Shown piece after piece: positions 1 to 8,454 of a stretch of DNA of 64,000 nt. Position 1 is the stretch's first letter. Each line of letters starts with the position of its first letter. Location: the NCBI RefSeq assembly GCF_019733355.1, contig NZ_JAIHLQ010000019.1, positions 62,001-126,000 of the forward strand. The letters are read 5' to 3'. The notes under the pieces were generated by a model. It had not been told where the DNA came from, did no database searches, and worked only from the letters and a program-made list of their open reading frames with translations. The stretch comes from Pseudomonas baetica. GTDB lineage: Bacteria > Pseudomonadota > Gammaproteobacteria > Pseudomonadales > Pseudomonadaceae. Made by a program: the position numbers and the translations under genes.

Positions 1-338
1 AGGCCGGCGACCGCGTGACCATCGTCCGCGACCCAAAGGACGCCGTGCGTGGCGCGCATCTGGTGAGTACCGACGTCTGGACCTCCATGGGCCAGGAAGA
101 AGAAACCGCCAAGCGTCTCAAACTGTTCACCCCGTTCCAGGTCAATCGTGCCCTGCTCGATCTGGCCGCCGAGGACGTGCTGTTCATGCACTGCCTGCCC
201 GCGCACCGTGGCGAAGAAATCAGTCTCGACCTGCTTGATGACCCGCGCTCGGTCGCTTGGGATCAGGCAGAAAACCGTCTCCACGCACAGAAGGCCCTGC
301 TCGAGTTCCTCGTCGAACCGGCATATCACCACGCATGA
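1..338 (+). CDS. argF: Ornithine carbamoyltransferase, C-terminal part (cut by window edge)
   Basis: This is the 3' end of an anabolic ornithine carbamoyltransferase, which joins carbamoyl phosphate and ornithine to give citrulline in arginine synthesis. The reading frame is open from the window edge to a TGA at 336-338. The visible part carries the family's ornithine-side HCLPAHRGEE motif, the VWTSMGQE segment and a typical C-terminus. The carbamoyl-phosphate motif must lie outside the window. The stop overlaps the ATG of the following ABC ATPase gene by an ATGA, so the two are probably co-transcribed. In P. aeruginosa an ABC ATPase gene likewise lies beside argF. Confidence 0.95.
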   Translation, partial: AGDRVTIVRDPKDAVRGAHLVSTDVWTSMGQEEETAKRLKLFTPFQVNRALLDLAAEDVLFMHCLPAHRGEEISLDLLDDPRSVAWDQAENRLHAQKALLEFLVEPAYHHA

Positions 339-1444
339 GCCATGAATTACTGCTGAACCTGCGCAACCTCGCTTGCGGTTATCAAGATCAACGTGTGGTG
401 CAGAACCTCAATCTGCACCTCAACGCCGGCGACATCGGCTGCCTGCTCGGCTCATCAGGGTGCGGCAAGACCACCACCCTGCGCGCCATCGCCGGTTTCG
501 AGCCGGTGCACGAAGGTGAAATCACCCTCGGTGGCGAGACCCTTTCCAGCCCTGGTTTCACCCTGGCACCGGAGAAACGCCGGATCGGCATGGTGTTCCA
601 GGACTACGCGCTGTTCCCACACCTGAGTGTCGCGGACAACATCGCCTTTGGCATTCGCAAGCATCCGCACAAGGAGCGCGTGACCGAGGAGTTGCTGGAA
701 CTGGTCAACCTGAAAAACCTTGGCAAGCGCTTCCCGCACGAGTTGTCCGGCGGCCAGCAACAGCGTGTCGCCCTCGCCCGAGCCTTGGCGCCGGAACCGC
801 AACTGCTGCTGCTCGACGAGCCCTTTTCGAACCTCGATGGCGAACTGCGCCGCAAACTCAGCCATGAAGTACGCGACATCCTCAAGGCTCGTGGTACCAG
901 CGCGATACTGGTGACCCACGATCAGGAAGAAGCCTTTGCCGTGAGTGATCACGTCGGTGTTTTCAAAGAGGGGCGACTGGAGCAGTGGGACACGCCGTAC
1001 AACCTTTACCACGAACCGGCGACGCCTTTTGTGGCCAGTTTCATCGGTCAGGGCTACTTCATTCGCGGCCAACTCGGCAGCCCGGAATCGGTGCAGACCG
1101 AACTGGGTGAACTGCGCGGCAATCGTGCCTATACGTGGCCGGTGGGCGGTGCGGTGGATGTGCTGTTGCGTCCGGATGACATCGTTTATGCGCCGGACAG
1201 TGCTTTGAAAGCACGGATTGTGGGCAAGACGTTCCTGGGTGCCTCAACCCTGTATCGCCTGCAACTGCCGACCGGTGCCCAGTTGGAATCGATCTTCCCG
1301 AGTCATGCAGATCATCAGGTTGGCGCAGAGGTGGGGATTCGTGTTGCAGCCGAACATCTGGTGTTGTTCCAGGCATCCGGTAGCACGGCAGCACAGATTC
1401 CGGCAGTGGAAAACGGCGTTCGTCGCTACAACAGCGCGCTCTGA
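335..1444 (+). CDS. ABC transporter ATP-binding protein with TOBE-like C-terminus
   Basis: This is a cytoplasmic ATPase subunit of an importer of the iron(III)/polyamine type, 369 residues. It shows Walker A (GSSGCGKTT), the signature LSGGQQQRVALARAL, Walker B (LLLLDEPFSNLD) and the H-loop LVTHD. About 120 residues follow the nucleotide-binding domain and fit the TOBE-like domain of FbpC/PotA-class ATPases. I chose the ATG at 335, which overlaps the argF stop; a longer frame from 257 would lie inside argF. No permease or binding-protein gene is adjacent, so the substrate is unknown and the protein may serve components encoded elsewhere. Confidence 0.9.
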   Translation: MSHELLLNLRNLACGYQDQRVVQNLNLHLNAGDIGCLLGSSGCGKTTTLRAIAGFEPVHEGEITLGGETLSSPGFTLAPEKRRIGMVFQDYALFPHLSVADNIAFGIRKHPHKERVTEELLELVNLKNLGKRFPHELSGGQQQRVALARALAPEPQLLLLDEPFSNLDGELRRKLSHEVRDILKARGTSAILVTHDQEEAFAVSDHVGVFKEGRLEQWDTPYNLYHEPATPFVASFIGQGYFIRGQLGSPESVQTELGELRGNRAYTWPVGGAVDVLLRPDDIVYAPDSALKARIVGKTFLGASTLYRLQLPTGAQLESIFPSHADHQVGAEVGIRVAAEHLVLFQASGSTAAQIPAVENGVRRYNSAL

Positions 1445-1460
1445 TTCAACACGATAGAAA

Positions 1461-1549
1461 ATGTGGGGCTTGCTCGCGAAAGCGTCGTGTCATTCAGCAC
1501 GAGTGTTTGCTGATACACAGCCTTCGCGAGCAAGCCCGCTCACACATTG
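1461..1549. repeat. REPIN (inverted REP pair)
   Basis: Two inverted copies of the Pseudomonas REP core face each other, GGGGCTTGCTCGCGAA on the left and TTCGCGAGCAAGCCC on the right, about 45 bp apart. They sit between two genes transcribed toward each other. This is the usual location for these palindromes, which can also act as transcript-end hairpins. Confidence 0.85.
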
Positions 1550-1558
1550 GTTTTCGTG

Positions 1559-2341
1559 TTAACCCAGGCGCAGTGTGCCGCTCGCAACAAGCGTCGCATG
1601 ACCGCCAATCTTCACCCGCTCACCTTCCAGCCGACAAAACAACTCCCCGCCCCGCGCCGAACGCTGGCATGCGGTCAGGCTCGATTTGCCCAATCTCTTT
1701 GACCAGTACGGAATCAAGCTGCAATGGGTCGAACCGGTCACCGGGTCTTCATTGATACCAATCGCCGGCGCAAAGTAGCGCGAGACGAAATCGTGTTGAT
1801 TGCCGCGAGCAGTAACGATCGCACCCAACCACGGCAGCTTGGCCAGCGCGACCATATCCGGCTTGCAATCCAGAACGGCCTGTTCCGACTCCAGCACCAC
1901 AAACAGCTCACTGGAACCGAGCACATCCACCGCCTCGACACCCAACGCCCGCTCGACATCCTGCGTCACGCCAATCTCGCAAGGCACGATCGACGGGAAG
2001 TCCAGCCACAATCGCCGCCCCTCACGACTGACGCTCAGCGGCCCGGACTGACAGATAAAATCCAGGCGTTCGACGGTTTCCTTGTAGATTTCGAATAGCA
2101 CATAGGCACTGGCCAACGTGGCGTGACCGCACAACGGCACTTCGGTGGTCGGGGTGAACCAGCGGATATGCCAAGCCTGACCTTCGCGTACCAGAAACGC
2201 AGTTTCCGCCAGATTGTGTTCGGCGGCGATTTTCTGCATCAACTCGTCCGCCAGCCAGGCGTCGAGCCGATAAACCATCGCTGGATTGCCACTGAACGGC
2301 CGATCACTGAACGCGTCGACCTGATGAAACTCGAGTTGCAT
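1559..2341 (-). CDS. PhzF family isomerase-like protein
   Basis: This is a 260-residue protein of the PhzF fold (diaminopimelate-epimerase-like), cytoplasmic, of unknown substrate. It begins MQLEFHQVDAFSDRPFSGNPA, a hallmark N-terminus. It carries NLAETAFL, whose Glu is the catalytic acid in PhzF, plus CGHATLASAYVLFE and the late DPVTGSTHCSL motif. The start at 2341 follows a GGAGAAGG ribosome-binding site; a longer in-frame start at 2413 has no family support. No phenazine genes are nearby, so a housekeeping PhzF paralogue is more likely than phenazine synthesis. Confidence 0.92.
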   Translation of the reverse strand: MQLEFHQVDAFSDRPFSGNPAMVYRLDAWLADELMQKIAAEHNLAETAFLVREGQAWHIRWFTPTTEVPLCGHATLASAYVLFEIYKETVERLDFICQSGPLSVSREGRRLWLDFPSIVPCEIGVTQDVERALGVEAVDVLGSSELFVVLESEQAVLDCKPDMVALAKLPWLGAIVTARGNQHDFVSRYFAPAIGINEDPVTGSTHCSLIPYWSKRLGKSSLTACQRSARGGELFCRLEGERVKIGGHATLVASGTLRLG

Positions 2342-2436
2342 AACCTTCTCCCTCAGTCCGTCGATTGAGCATGCAACTGACACCTGATCCGCGCCAGTGA
2401 CAGAACCGGCCAATTTTCTTCATACAGTGCAGATGG

Positions 2437-2907
2437 TCATGCGCGACCGATGTCGGCAAATGTGGCCTGGGTATGTTCGGCCAACACGGCAGGCGCCAAC
2501 TCGACCTCAAGCCCGCGTCGGCCGGCACTGACGTAAATGGTCGCAAAACCCTGAGCCGAGTGATCAATAAAGGTGCGCAAGCGTTTCTTCTGCCCCAGAG
2601 GGCTGATGCCACCCAACAGATAACCCGTAGAACGCTGTGCCGCCGCCGGATCAGCCATTTCGACTTTTTTGACACCGGCGGCGTGTGCCAGACCTTTTAG
2701 ATCGAGACTTCCGACGACCGGCACCACGGCTACCAGCAATTCACCCTTTTCACTGGCAGCCAGCAGCGTCTTGAACACCTGTGCAGGCTCAAGCCCCAGT
2801 TTTTCCGCGGCCTCCAGCCCGTAAGAGGCGGCCTTCGGATCATGTTCGTAACTGTGCACGCGATGTTCGGCACGAACTTTTTTCAACAAGTCCAACGCAG
2901 GGGTCAT
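2437..2907 (-). CDS. ybaK: Cys-tRNA(Pro)/Cys-tRNA(Cys) deacylase YbaK
   Basis: This is a 156-residue stand-alone editing enzyme of the YbaK/EbsC family that hydrolyses cysteine mischarged on tRNA(Pro). The sequence shows the family landmarks: an early VHSYEHDP, then GLEPAQVFKTLLA with the conserved Lys, VVPVVGSLDLK, and the GGISPLGQKKRLRTFID stretch. The length matches the family (about 155-160). It lies 95 bp upstream of the PhzF-like gene on the same strand and may be transcribed with it. Its start is well placed, with no longer candidate. Confidence 0.93.
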   Translation of the reverse strand: MTPALDLLKKVRAEHRVHSYEHDPKAASYGLEAAEKLGLEPAQVFKTLLAASEKGELLVAVVPVVGSLDLKGLAHAAGVKKVEMADPAAAQRSTGYLLGGISPLGQKKRLRTFIDHSAQGFATIYVSAGRRGLEVELAPAVLAEHTQATFADIGRA

Positions 2908-3268
2908 GACAGCTCCAGGCTCGGCAGTGACAGAAAAATCCTGCGCAGAATTCTAGGCCATCGCCGGCTAAAAGGCTCTAGCACGAGCCACGTTTCCCGT
3001 GGCCTGCAGGCGAACAACCGAAAAAACTTCCATCCTCCAAAAAGGATCATTCACCGCACTGATAGTTTTATTGTGACCAATAGTTCACTTTCGACCTTTG
3101 ACAGGTTTGTTTCTTGTCTATATTTTTTCGAATCTGAATAATGTAAGAATTATGATCACGGCAGCACCCAGCAGTAAACCGAGAACGGGATGGGGATCCC
3201 GCCTCGGTGAAAATCGCGCCTTGCCCTGTCGGCAGTGCGCCAGACAACAACAAAAATCGAGGTTTTCA
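2908..3268. other. Divergent intergenic region, ybaK/glpF
   Basis: This 361-bp gap holds no supported gene. A frame running in from 3098 toward glpF lacks family similarity before residue 58. The stretch carries the glpF promoter at 3098-3126. Just downstream of it is a TTCGAA-containing run at about 3126-3132 that could be part of a GlpR site. A ybaK promoter must lie in the left part but is not obvious. Confidence 0.6.
3098..3126 (+). promoter_or_regulatory. Sigma70 promoter of the glpFK operon
   Basis: There is a perfect -35 hexamer TTGACA at 3098-3103, a 17-nt spacer, and TATTTT at 3121-3126 as the -10. The promoter lies 143 bp upstream of the glpF start, leaving a long leader. The match to the consensus is strong, but the start point is inferred only. 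Confidence 0.65.
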
Positions 3269-4120
3269 ATGACAACTGCTTTACAGCAACCATCGCTTTC
3301 AGGCCAATGCATGGCCGAGTTCCTGGGCACTGCACTCCTGATCTTTTTCGGTACCGGTTGTGTCGCCGCGCTCAAAGTCGCGGGCGCCAGCTTCGGTCTG
3401 TGGGAAATCAGCATCATCTGGGGCGTAGGCGTGAGCATGGCGATCTACCTCACCGCAGGCGTTTCCGGCGCGCACCTGAATCCGGCGGTGAGCATCGCGC
3501 TGACAATCTTCGCTGACTTCGAAAAGCGCAAACTGCCGTTCTACATTCTTTCGCAGATTGCCGGCGCCTTCTGCGGCGCGCTGTTGGTTTACACGCTGTA
3601 CAGCAATCTCTTCTTCGATTTCGAACAAACTCATCAAATGGTGCGTGGCTCGGCGGCCAGCCTTGAGTTGGCGTCGGTGTTCTCCACCTTCCCGAACCCG
3701 GTGCTGTCCACCGCCCAGGCATTCTTGGTCGAGATGATCATCACCGCCATCCTGATGGGCGTGATCATGGCCCTGACCGACGACAACAACGGCCTGCCAA
3801 GAGGCCCGATGGCGCCGCTGCTGATCGGTTTGCTGATTGCGGTGATTGGCAGCTCGATGGGCCCGCTGACTGGCTTCGCGATGAACCCGGCCCGTGACTT
3901 CGGTCCGAAGCTGATGACTTTCTTCGCCGGCTGGGGTGAAATTTCCTTCACTGGCGGTCGCGACATTCCGTACTTCCTGATTCCGATTTTTGCACCGATT
4001 GTCGGTGCCTGCCTCGGCGCTGCCGGGTATCGCGGGCTCATCGCCCGTCACCTGACCGGCGCCACACCTGCTACAAAGGATGCAGAACCGGCCATTGAAG
4101 GCAAACCAAGAACTTCTTGA
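3269..4120 (+). CDS. glpF: Glycerol facilitator (aquaglyceroporin)
   Basis: This is an inner-membrane channel for facilitated glycerol entry, 283 residues, of the MIP family. Both half-helix signature motifs are visible: GAHLNPAVS in the first half and GFAMNPARDFGPKL in the second. The Asp after the second NPAR is typical of glycerol facilitators rather than pure water channels. Six hydrophobic segments can be counted. I took the ATG at 3269 because the longer frame from 3098 starts inside the promoter. glpK follows after 77 bp in the same direction, so uptake and phosphorylation are coupled. Confidence 0.96.
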   Translation: MTTALQQPSLSGQCMAEFLGTALLIFFGTGCVAALKVAGASFGLWEISIIWGVGVSMAIYLTAGVSGAHLNPAVSIALTIFADFEKRKLPFYILSQIAGAFCGALLVYTLYSNLFFDFEQTHQMVRGSAASLELASVFSTFPNPVLSTAQAFLVEMIITAILMGVIMALTDDNNGLPRGPMAPLLIGLLIAVIGSSMGPLTGFAMNPARDFGPKLMTFFAGWGEISFTGGRDIPYFLIPIFAPIVGACLGAAGYRGLIARHLTGATPATKDAEPAIEGKPRTS

Positions 4121-4197
4121 AACAGTCGGCGCAGGCTCCTGCCCAATAGAGCCTGCGCCAAGGCCCACTCTCCCTTTTTTCGTCCAAGGCAATCGAC

Positions 4198-5700
4198 ATG
4201 ACCGACATTGAGAATAAGAACTACATCATTGCCCTCGATCAGGGTACGACCAGCTCGCGCGCGATCATTTTTGACCGCGACGCGAACGTGGTCTGCACCG
4301 CGCAGCGCGAATTCGCCCAGCATTACCCACAAGCCGGTTGGGTTGAACACGACCCGATGGAAATCTTCGCCACTCAAAGCGCGGTGATGGTTGAGGCGCT
4401 GGCTCAGGCCGGTTTGCATCATGATCAGGTGGCCGCCATCGGCATCACCAACCAGCGTGAAACCACCGTGGTCTGGGACAAGACCACCGGCCGGCCGGTG
4501 TACAACGCGATCGTCTGGCAGTGCCGCCGCAGCACCGAGATCTGTCAGCAGCTCAAGCGTGACGGCCATGAAGACTACATCCGCGACACCACGGGCCTGG
4601 TCACCGACCCGTACTTCTCCGGCACCAAACTGAAGTGGATCCTCGACAACGTTGAAGGCAGCCGCGAACGTGCGCGCAACGGCGAACTGCTGTTCGGCAC
4701 CATCGATAGCTGGCTGATCTGGAAATTCACTGGCGGCAAGGTTCACGTCACCGACTACACCAACGCCTCGCGCACCATGCTCTTCAACATCCATTCGCTT
4801 GAATGGGATTCGAAGATGCTGGAGATCCTAGACATCCCCCGCGAAATGCTGCCGCAAGTCAAAGCCTCCTCGGAAATCTACGGTCGCACCAAGAGCGGCA
4901 TCGCCATCGGCGGTATCGCCGGCGACCAGCAAGCGGCGCTGTTCGGCCAAATGTGCGTCGAGCCGGGTCAAGCGAAAAACACCTACGGCACCGGTTGCTT
5001 CCTGCTGATGAACACCGGTGACAAAGCGGTGAAATCCAAGCACGGCATGCTCACCACCATCGCTTGCGGTCCGCGTGGCGAAGTGGCTTACGCGCTCGAA
5101 GGCGCGGTGTTCAACGGCGGTTCCACCGTGCAGTGGCTGCGTGATGAACTGAAGATCATCAACGACGCCCACGACACCGAATACTTCGCCAATAAAGTCA
5201 AAGACAGCAACGGCGTGTATCTGGTGCCAGCCTTCACCGGCCTGGGCGCGCCGTACTGGGACCCGTATGCCCGTGGCGCCCTGTTCGGTCTGACCCGTGG
5301 CGTGCGCGTGGATCACATCATCCGTGCCGCGCTGGAATCGATTGCCTACCAGACCCGAGACGTACTCGACGCCATGCAACAGGACTCCGGCGAACGCCTC
5401 AAGGCCCTGCGCGTGGACGGCGGCGCGGTTGCCAACAACTTCCTCATGCAGTTCCAGGCCGACATCCTCGGCACCCAGGTCGAGCGCCCGCAAATGCGCG
5501 AAACCACAGCCCTGGGCGCTGCGTATCTGGCGGGTCTGGCGTGCGGTTTCTGGGGCAGCCTGGACGAACTGCGCGGCAAAGCGGTCATCGAACGCGAATT
5601 CGAACCGAGCCTGGACGAAGTGGCGAAAGAGAAGCTCTATAAAGGCTGGAAAAAAGCCGTCAGCCGTACCCGTGACTGGGAGCGCGAAGACGCTGAATAA
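4198..5700 (+). CDS. glpK: Glycerol kinase
   Basis: This is a FGGY-family kinase of 500 residues that phosphorylates glycerol to sn-glycerol 3-phosphate, trapping it in the cytosol. It has the N-terminal phosphate-binding DQGTTSSRAI, the glycerol-binding stretch around NQRETTVVWD, GIAGDQQAALFGQ, and the C-terminal RVDGGAVANNFLMQ. The length matches E. coli GlpK. It sits downstream of glpF and upstream of its likely repressor glpR. Its product is oxidised by GlpD, encoded at 6844. Confidence 0.97.
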   Translation: MTDIENKNYIIALDQGTTSSRAIIFDRDANVVCTAQREFAQHYPQAGWVEHDPMEIFATQSAVMVEALAQAGLHHDQVAAIGITNQRETTVVWDKTTGRPVYNAIVWQCRRSTEICQQLKRDGHEDYIRDTTGLVTDPYFSGTKLKWILDNVEGSRERARNGELLFGTIDSWLIWKFTGGKVHVTDYTNASRTMLFNIHSLEWDSKMLEILDIPREMLPQVKASSEIYGRTKSGIAIGGIAGDQQAALFGQMCVEPGQAKNTYGTGCFLLMNTGDKAVKSKHGMLTTIACGPRGEVAYALEGAVFNGGSTVQWLRDELKIINDAHDTEYFANKVKDSNGVYLVPAFTGLGAPYWDPYARGALFGLTRGVRVDHIIRAALESIAYQTRDVLDAMQQDSGERLKALRVDGGAVANNFLMQFQADILGTQVERPQMRETTALGAAYLAGLACGFWGSLDELRGKAVIEREFEPSLDEVAKEKLYKGWKKAVSRTRDWEREDAE

Positions 5701-5795
5701 GACAGTCTCGGGATCCTTATAGGGTTCTAACTGGTAGGGAGCGGATTCCTGCGGCATCATGGGCAAATTTTGCACGGCAGCCCAAAGGAAGCCCC

Positions 5796-6551
5796 ATGAA
5801 TCTGCCTCCCCGTCAGCAGCAAATCCTCGAACTGGTCCGCGAACGCGGCTATGTGAGTATCGAGGAAATGGCCACGCTGTTCGTTGTTACCCCGCAAACC
5901 ATTCGCCGCGACATCAATCAACTCGCGGAAGCCAATCTGCTTCGTCGCTACCATGGCGGCGCCGCCTATGACTCCAGCGTCGAAAACACAGCTTATGCGA
6001 TGCGCGCCGATCAGATGCGCGATGAAAAACAACGCATCGGTGAAGCCATCGCCGCCCAGATCCCCGATCACGCCTCGCTGTTCATCAACATCGGCACCAC
6101 CACCGAATCGATTGCCCGCGCCCTGCTCAATCACAACCACCTGAAAATCATCACCAACAACTTGCATGTGGCTTCGATGCTCAGTGCCAAGGATGACTTT
6201 GATGTATTGCTGACGGGCGGCAATGTTCGCCGTGACGGCGGGGTTGTCGGTCAGGCGAGCGTGGATTTCATCAATCAGTTCAAGGTCGATTTCGCCCTGG
6301 TCGGTATCAGCGGTATCGACGAGGACGGCAGCCTGCTCGACTTCGATTATCAGGAAGTACGGGTTTCCCAAGCGATCATCGCCAACGCCCGCCAGGTGAT
6401 CCTCGCGGCGGACTCAAGCAAGTTCGGGCGCAATGCGATGATTCGTCTCGGCCCGATCAGCCTGATTGATTGCCTGGTGACTGATCAGCAGCCAGTGCCC
6501 GCGTTGGCGCAGTTGCTAAGTCAGCACAAAATTCGCCTGGAAGTCGTTTAA
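5796..6551 (+). CDS. glpR: DeoR-family glycerol-3-phosphate regulon repressor
   Basis: This is a 251-residue repressor whose DNA binding is expected to be relieved by glycerol 3-phosphate. The DeoR-type N-terminal helix-turn-helix is clear (RQQQILELVRERGYVSIEEM, then FVVTPQTIRRDINQL). The DeoR sensor domain follows, with FINIGTTTESIA and GVVGQASVDFI. An AAAGGAAG ribosome-binding site precedes the ATG. It lies between glpK and glpD, the conserved Pseudomonas order, and probably acts on sites upstream of glpF and glpD. Confidence 0.95.
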   Translation: MNLPPRQQQILELVRERGYVSIEEMATLFVVTPQTIRRDINQLAEANLLRRYHGGAAYDSSVENTAYAMRADQMRDEKQRIGEAIAAQIPDHASLFINIGTTTESIARALLNHNHLKIITNNLHVASMLSAKDDFDVLLTGGNVRRDGGVVGQASVDFINQFKVDFALVGISGIDEDGSLLDFDYQEVRVSQAIIANARQVILAADSSKFGRNAMIRLGPISLIDCLVTDQQPVPALAQLLSQHKIRLEVV

Positions 6552-6581
6552 CCCTCAAATACTCATCGGCTGTACCGGCGC

Positions 6582-6650
6582 CTTCGCGAGCAAGCCCGCA
6601 CACATTTGGAAAGCGCTCCCCTCGTGGGAGCGGGCTTGCTCGCGAAGAGG
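6582..6650. repeat. REPIN (inverted REP pair)
   Basis: TTCGCGAGCAAGCCC on the left and GGGCTTGCTCGCGAAG on the right form an inverted REP pair with a short spacer. It lies in the 292-bp gap between glpR and glpD, just after the glpR stop. Confidence 0.85.
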
Positions 6651-6689
6651 CCCTCACAAACAGCACATCACTCGCGCCCTTGCGCGCAC

Positions 6690-6706
6690 TTAATGTTCGA
6701 ATATTT
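6690..6706. promoter_or_regulatory. Candidate GlpR half-site, distal
   Basis: The 11-mer TTAATGTTCGA occurs here and again at 6794-6804 in the same gap, 104 bp apart. TGTTCG is the core of known GlpR operators in enterobacteria. This copy continues into ATATTTT and lacks the full inverted partner, so it is either a half-site or a degenerate operator. Confidence 0.45.
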
Positions 6707-6788
6707 TCTTTTAACCGCCCTTCGATGAGTTTTTTCAATCGAAGTCGACTGGCTGTGCGCGTCTTTATGAGCTACCATTTTCGGAAAT

Positions 6789-6802
6789 GAACATTAATGT
6801 TC
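6789..6802. promoter_or_regulatory. Candidate GlpR operator upstream of glpD
   Basis: GAACATTAATGTTC is a perfect 14-bp palindrome, 42 bp upstream of the chosen glpD start. Its arms match the TGTTCG/CGAACA-type core of GlpR operators. It also argues that the in-frame ATG at 6787 lies in regulatory DNA and is not the glpD start. Confidence 0.6.
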
Positions 6803-6843
6803 GATTTCCAATACAGAATATCAAAAGAGCCCGAGGCCAGCCG

Positions 6844-8379
6844 ATGTCCACATCTACCTTGCGTACGCCCCCTATCTCCGAGATCTACGACCTTGCCGTC
6901 ATCGGCGGCGGGATCAATGGGGTGGGGATCGCAGCGGATGCCGCCGGTCGCGGTCTCTCTGTATTCCTTTGCGAAAAGGATGACTTGGCCAGCCATACCT
7001 CGTCGGCCAGCAGCAAGCTGATCCACGGTGGCCTGCGCTACCTCGAACATTACGAATTCCGTCTGGTGCGCGAAGCGCTGGCCGAGCGCGAAGTGCTGCT
7101 GGCCAAGGCGCCGCACATCGTCAAGCCCATGCGTTTCGTGCTGCCGCACCGCCCGCACCTGCGTCCGGCGTGGATGATCCGCGCTGGCCTGTTTCTCTAT
7201 GACAACCTGGGCAAGCGCGAAAAGCTGCCAGGTTCCAAAAGCCTGAAGTTCGGCGCCGACAGCGCATTGAAAAGCGAAATCAAAAAAGGCTTTGAATACT
7301 CAGACTGCTGGGTCGATGACGCCCGTCTGGTTGTTCTGAACGCCATGGCCGCTCGGGAGAAAGGCGCCCACGTCCACACCCAGACCCGTTGCGTCAACGC
7401 CCGTCGCGCCAAAGGCTTGTGGCATCTGAACCTGGAACGCGCCGACGGCAGCCTGTTTTCGATCACCGCCAAGGCGCTGGTAAACGCCGCCGGCCCGTGG
7501 GTCGCCAAGTTCATTCGTGATGACCTGAAGATGGAATCGCCGTACGGCATCCGTCTGATTCAGGGCAGCCACATCATCGTGCCGAAACTGTACGAAGGCG
7601 AACATGCGCATATCTTGCAAAACGAAGATCAGCGCATCGTCTTCACGATTCCTTACCTGAACCATTTCACGCTGATTGGCACCACCGACCGTGAATACAC
7701 CGGCGATCCGGCCAAAGTGGCGATCACCGAGGCCGAAACCGATTACCTGCTGAAAGTGGTCAACGCCCACTTCAAGAAGCAGATCAGCCGAGACGACATC
7801 CAGCACAGCTATTCGGGCGTACGCCCGCTGTGCAACGACGAATCCGACAACCCATCGGCCGTGACCCGTGATTACACCTTGGCGCTGTCTGGTGGCGGCG
7901 AAGAAGCGCCGTTGCTGTCGGTGTTCGGCGGCAAACTGACCACCTACCGCAAACTCGCCGAGTCGGCGATGAGCCAACTGGCACCGTTTTTCACCCAGAT
8001 GCGCCCGAGCTGGACCGCCACGGCGACCCTGCCCGGCGGCGAAGACATGACCACCCCACAGGCCTTGAGCGCGTTGATCCGCGACAAGTTCGACTTCGTG
8101 CCAACCGAAATCGCCCGCCGCTGGGCCACCCACTACGGCAGCCGCACCTGGCGCATGCTCGAAGGCGTGCAATCGCTCAACGACATGGGCGAACACCTCG
8201 GCGGCGGCCTCTACACCCGTGAAGTCGATTACCTGTGCAGCGAGGAATGGGCGACCACCGCGCACGACATTCTTTGGCGCCGTAGCAAGTTGGGTCTGTT
8301 CACGACCCCAGCCGAGCAGGAAAAACTCGCAGCGTATCTGGGCAAGGTCGAGCAGAACCGCAAAATCGAAGCGGCCTGA
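6844..8379 (+). CDS. glpD: Aerobic glycerol-3-phosphate dehydrogenase
   Basis: This is an FAD-dependent, membrane-associated dehydrogenase of 511 residues that oxidises sn-glycerol 3-phosphate to dihydroxyacetone phosphate and passes electrons to the quinone pool. It shows the dinucleotide-binding motif AVIGGGINGVGIAADAAGRG, then SSASSKLIHGGLRYLEHYEF, and GVRPLCNDE with a C-terminal FGGKLTTYRKLAE. I chose the ATG at 6844, preceded by GAGG, over the upstream ATG at 6787 that overlaps the operator palindrome. It completes the glycerol pathway begun by glpF and glpK. Confidence 0.96.
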   Translation: MSTSTLRTPPISEIYDLAVIGGGINGVGIAADAAGRGLSVFLCEKDDLASHTSSASSKLIHGGLRYLEHYEFRLVREALAEREVLLAKAPHIVKPMRFVLPHRPHLRPAWMIRAGLFLYDNLGKREKLPGSKSLKFGADSALKSEIKKGFEYSDCWVDDARLVVLNAMAAREKGAHVHTQTRCVNARRAKGLWHLNLERADGSLFSITAKALVNAAGPWVAKFIRDDLKMESPYGIRLIQGSHIIVPKLYEGEHAHILQNEDQRIVFTIPYLNHFTLIGTTDREYTGDPAKVAITEAETDYLLKVVNAHFKKQISRDDIQHSYSGVRPLCNDESDNPSAVTRDYTLALSGGGEEAPLLSVFGGKLTTYRKLAESAMSQLAPFFTQMRPSWTATATLPGGEDMTTPQALSALIRDKFDFVPTEIARRWATHYGSRTWRMLEGVQSLNDMGEHLGGGLYTREVDYLCSEEWATTAHDILWRRSKLGLFTTPAEQEKLAAYLGKVEQNRKIEAA

Positions 8380-8398
8380 TTCCAGCACCGTTTGAACG

Positions 8399-8432
8399 AA
8401 AGCCCCTGAATCGCGAGATTCAGGGGCTTTTT
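8399..8432. terminator. Bidirectional terminator between glpD and a LysR gene
   Basis: A 14-bp perfect stem (AAAGCCCCTGAATC with its complement) closes on the 4-nt loop GCGA. It is followed by a T run on the plus strand and by an equivalent T run on the minus strand. It lies between two convergent genes and fits intrinsic termination in both directions. Confidence 0.9.
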
Positions 8433-8454
8433 GTTGGAGGGTCGGGTTTCGTTA

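Noticed and set aside
257..334. Upstream start for the ABC ATPase
   Set aside because: The added 26 residues are encoded entirely inside argF and match no ABC family N-terminus.
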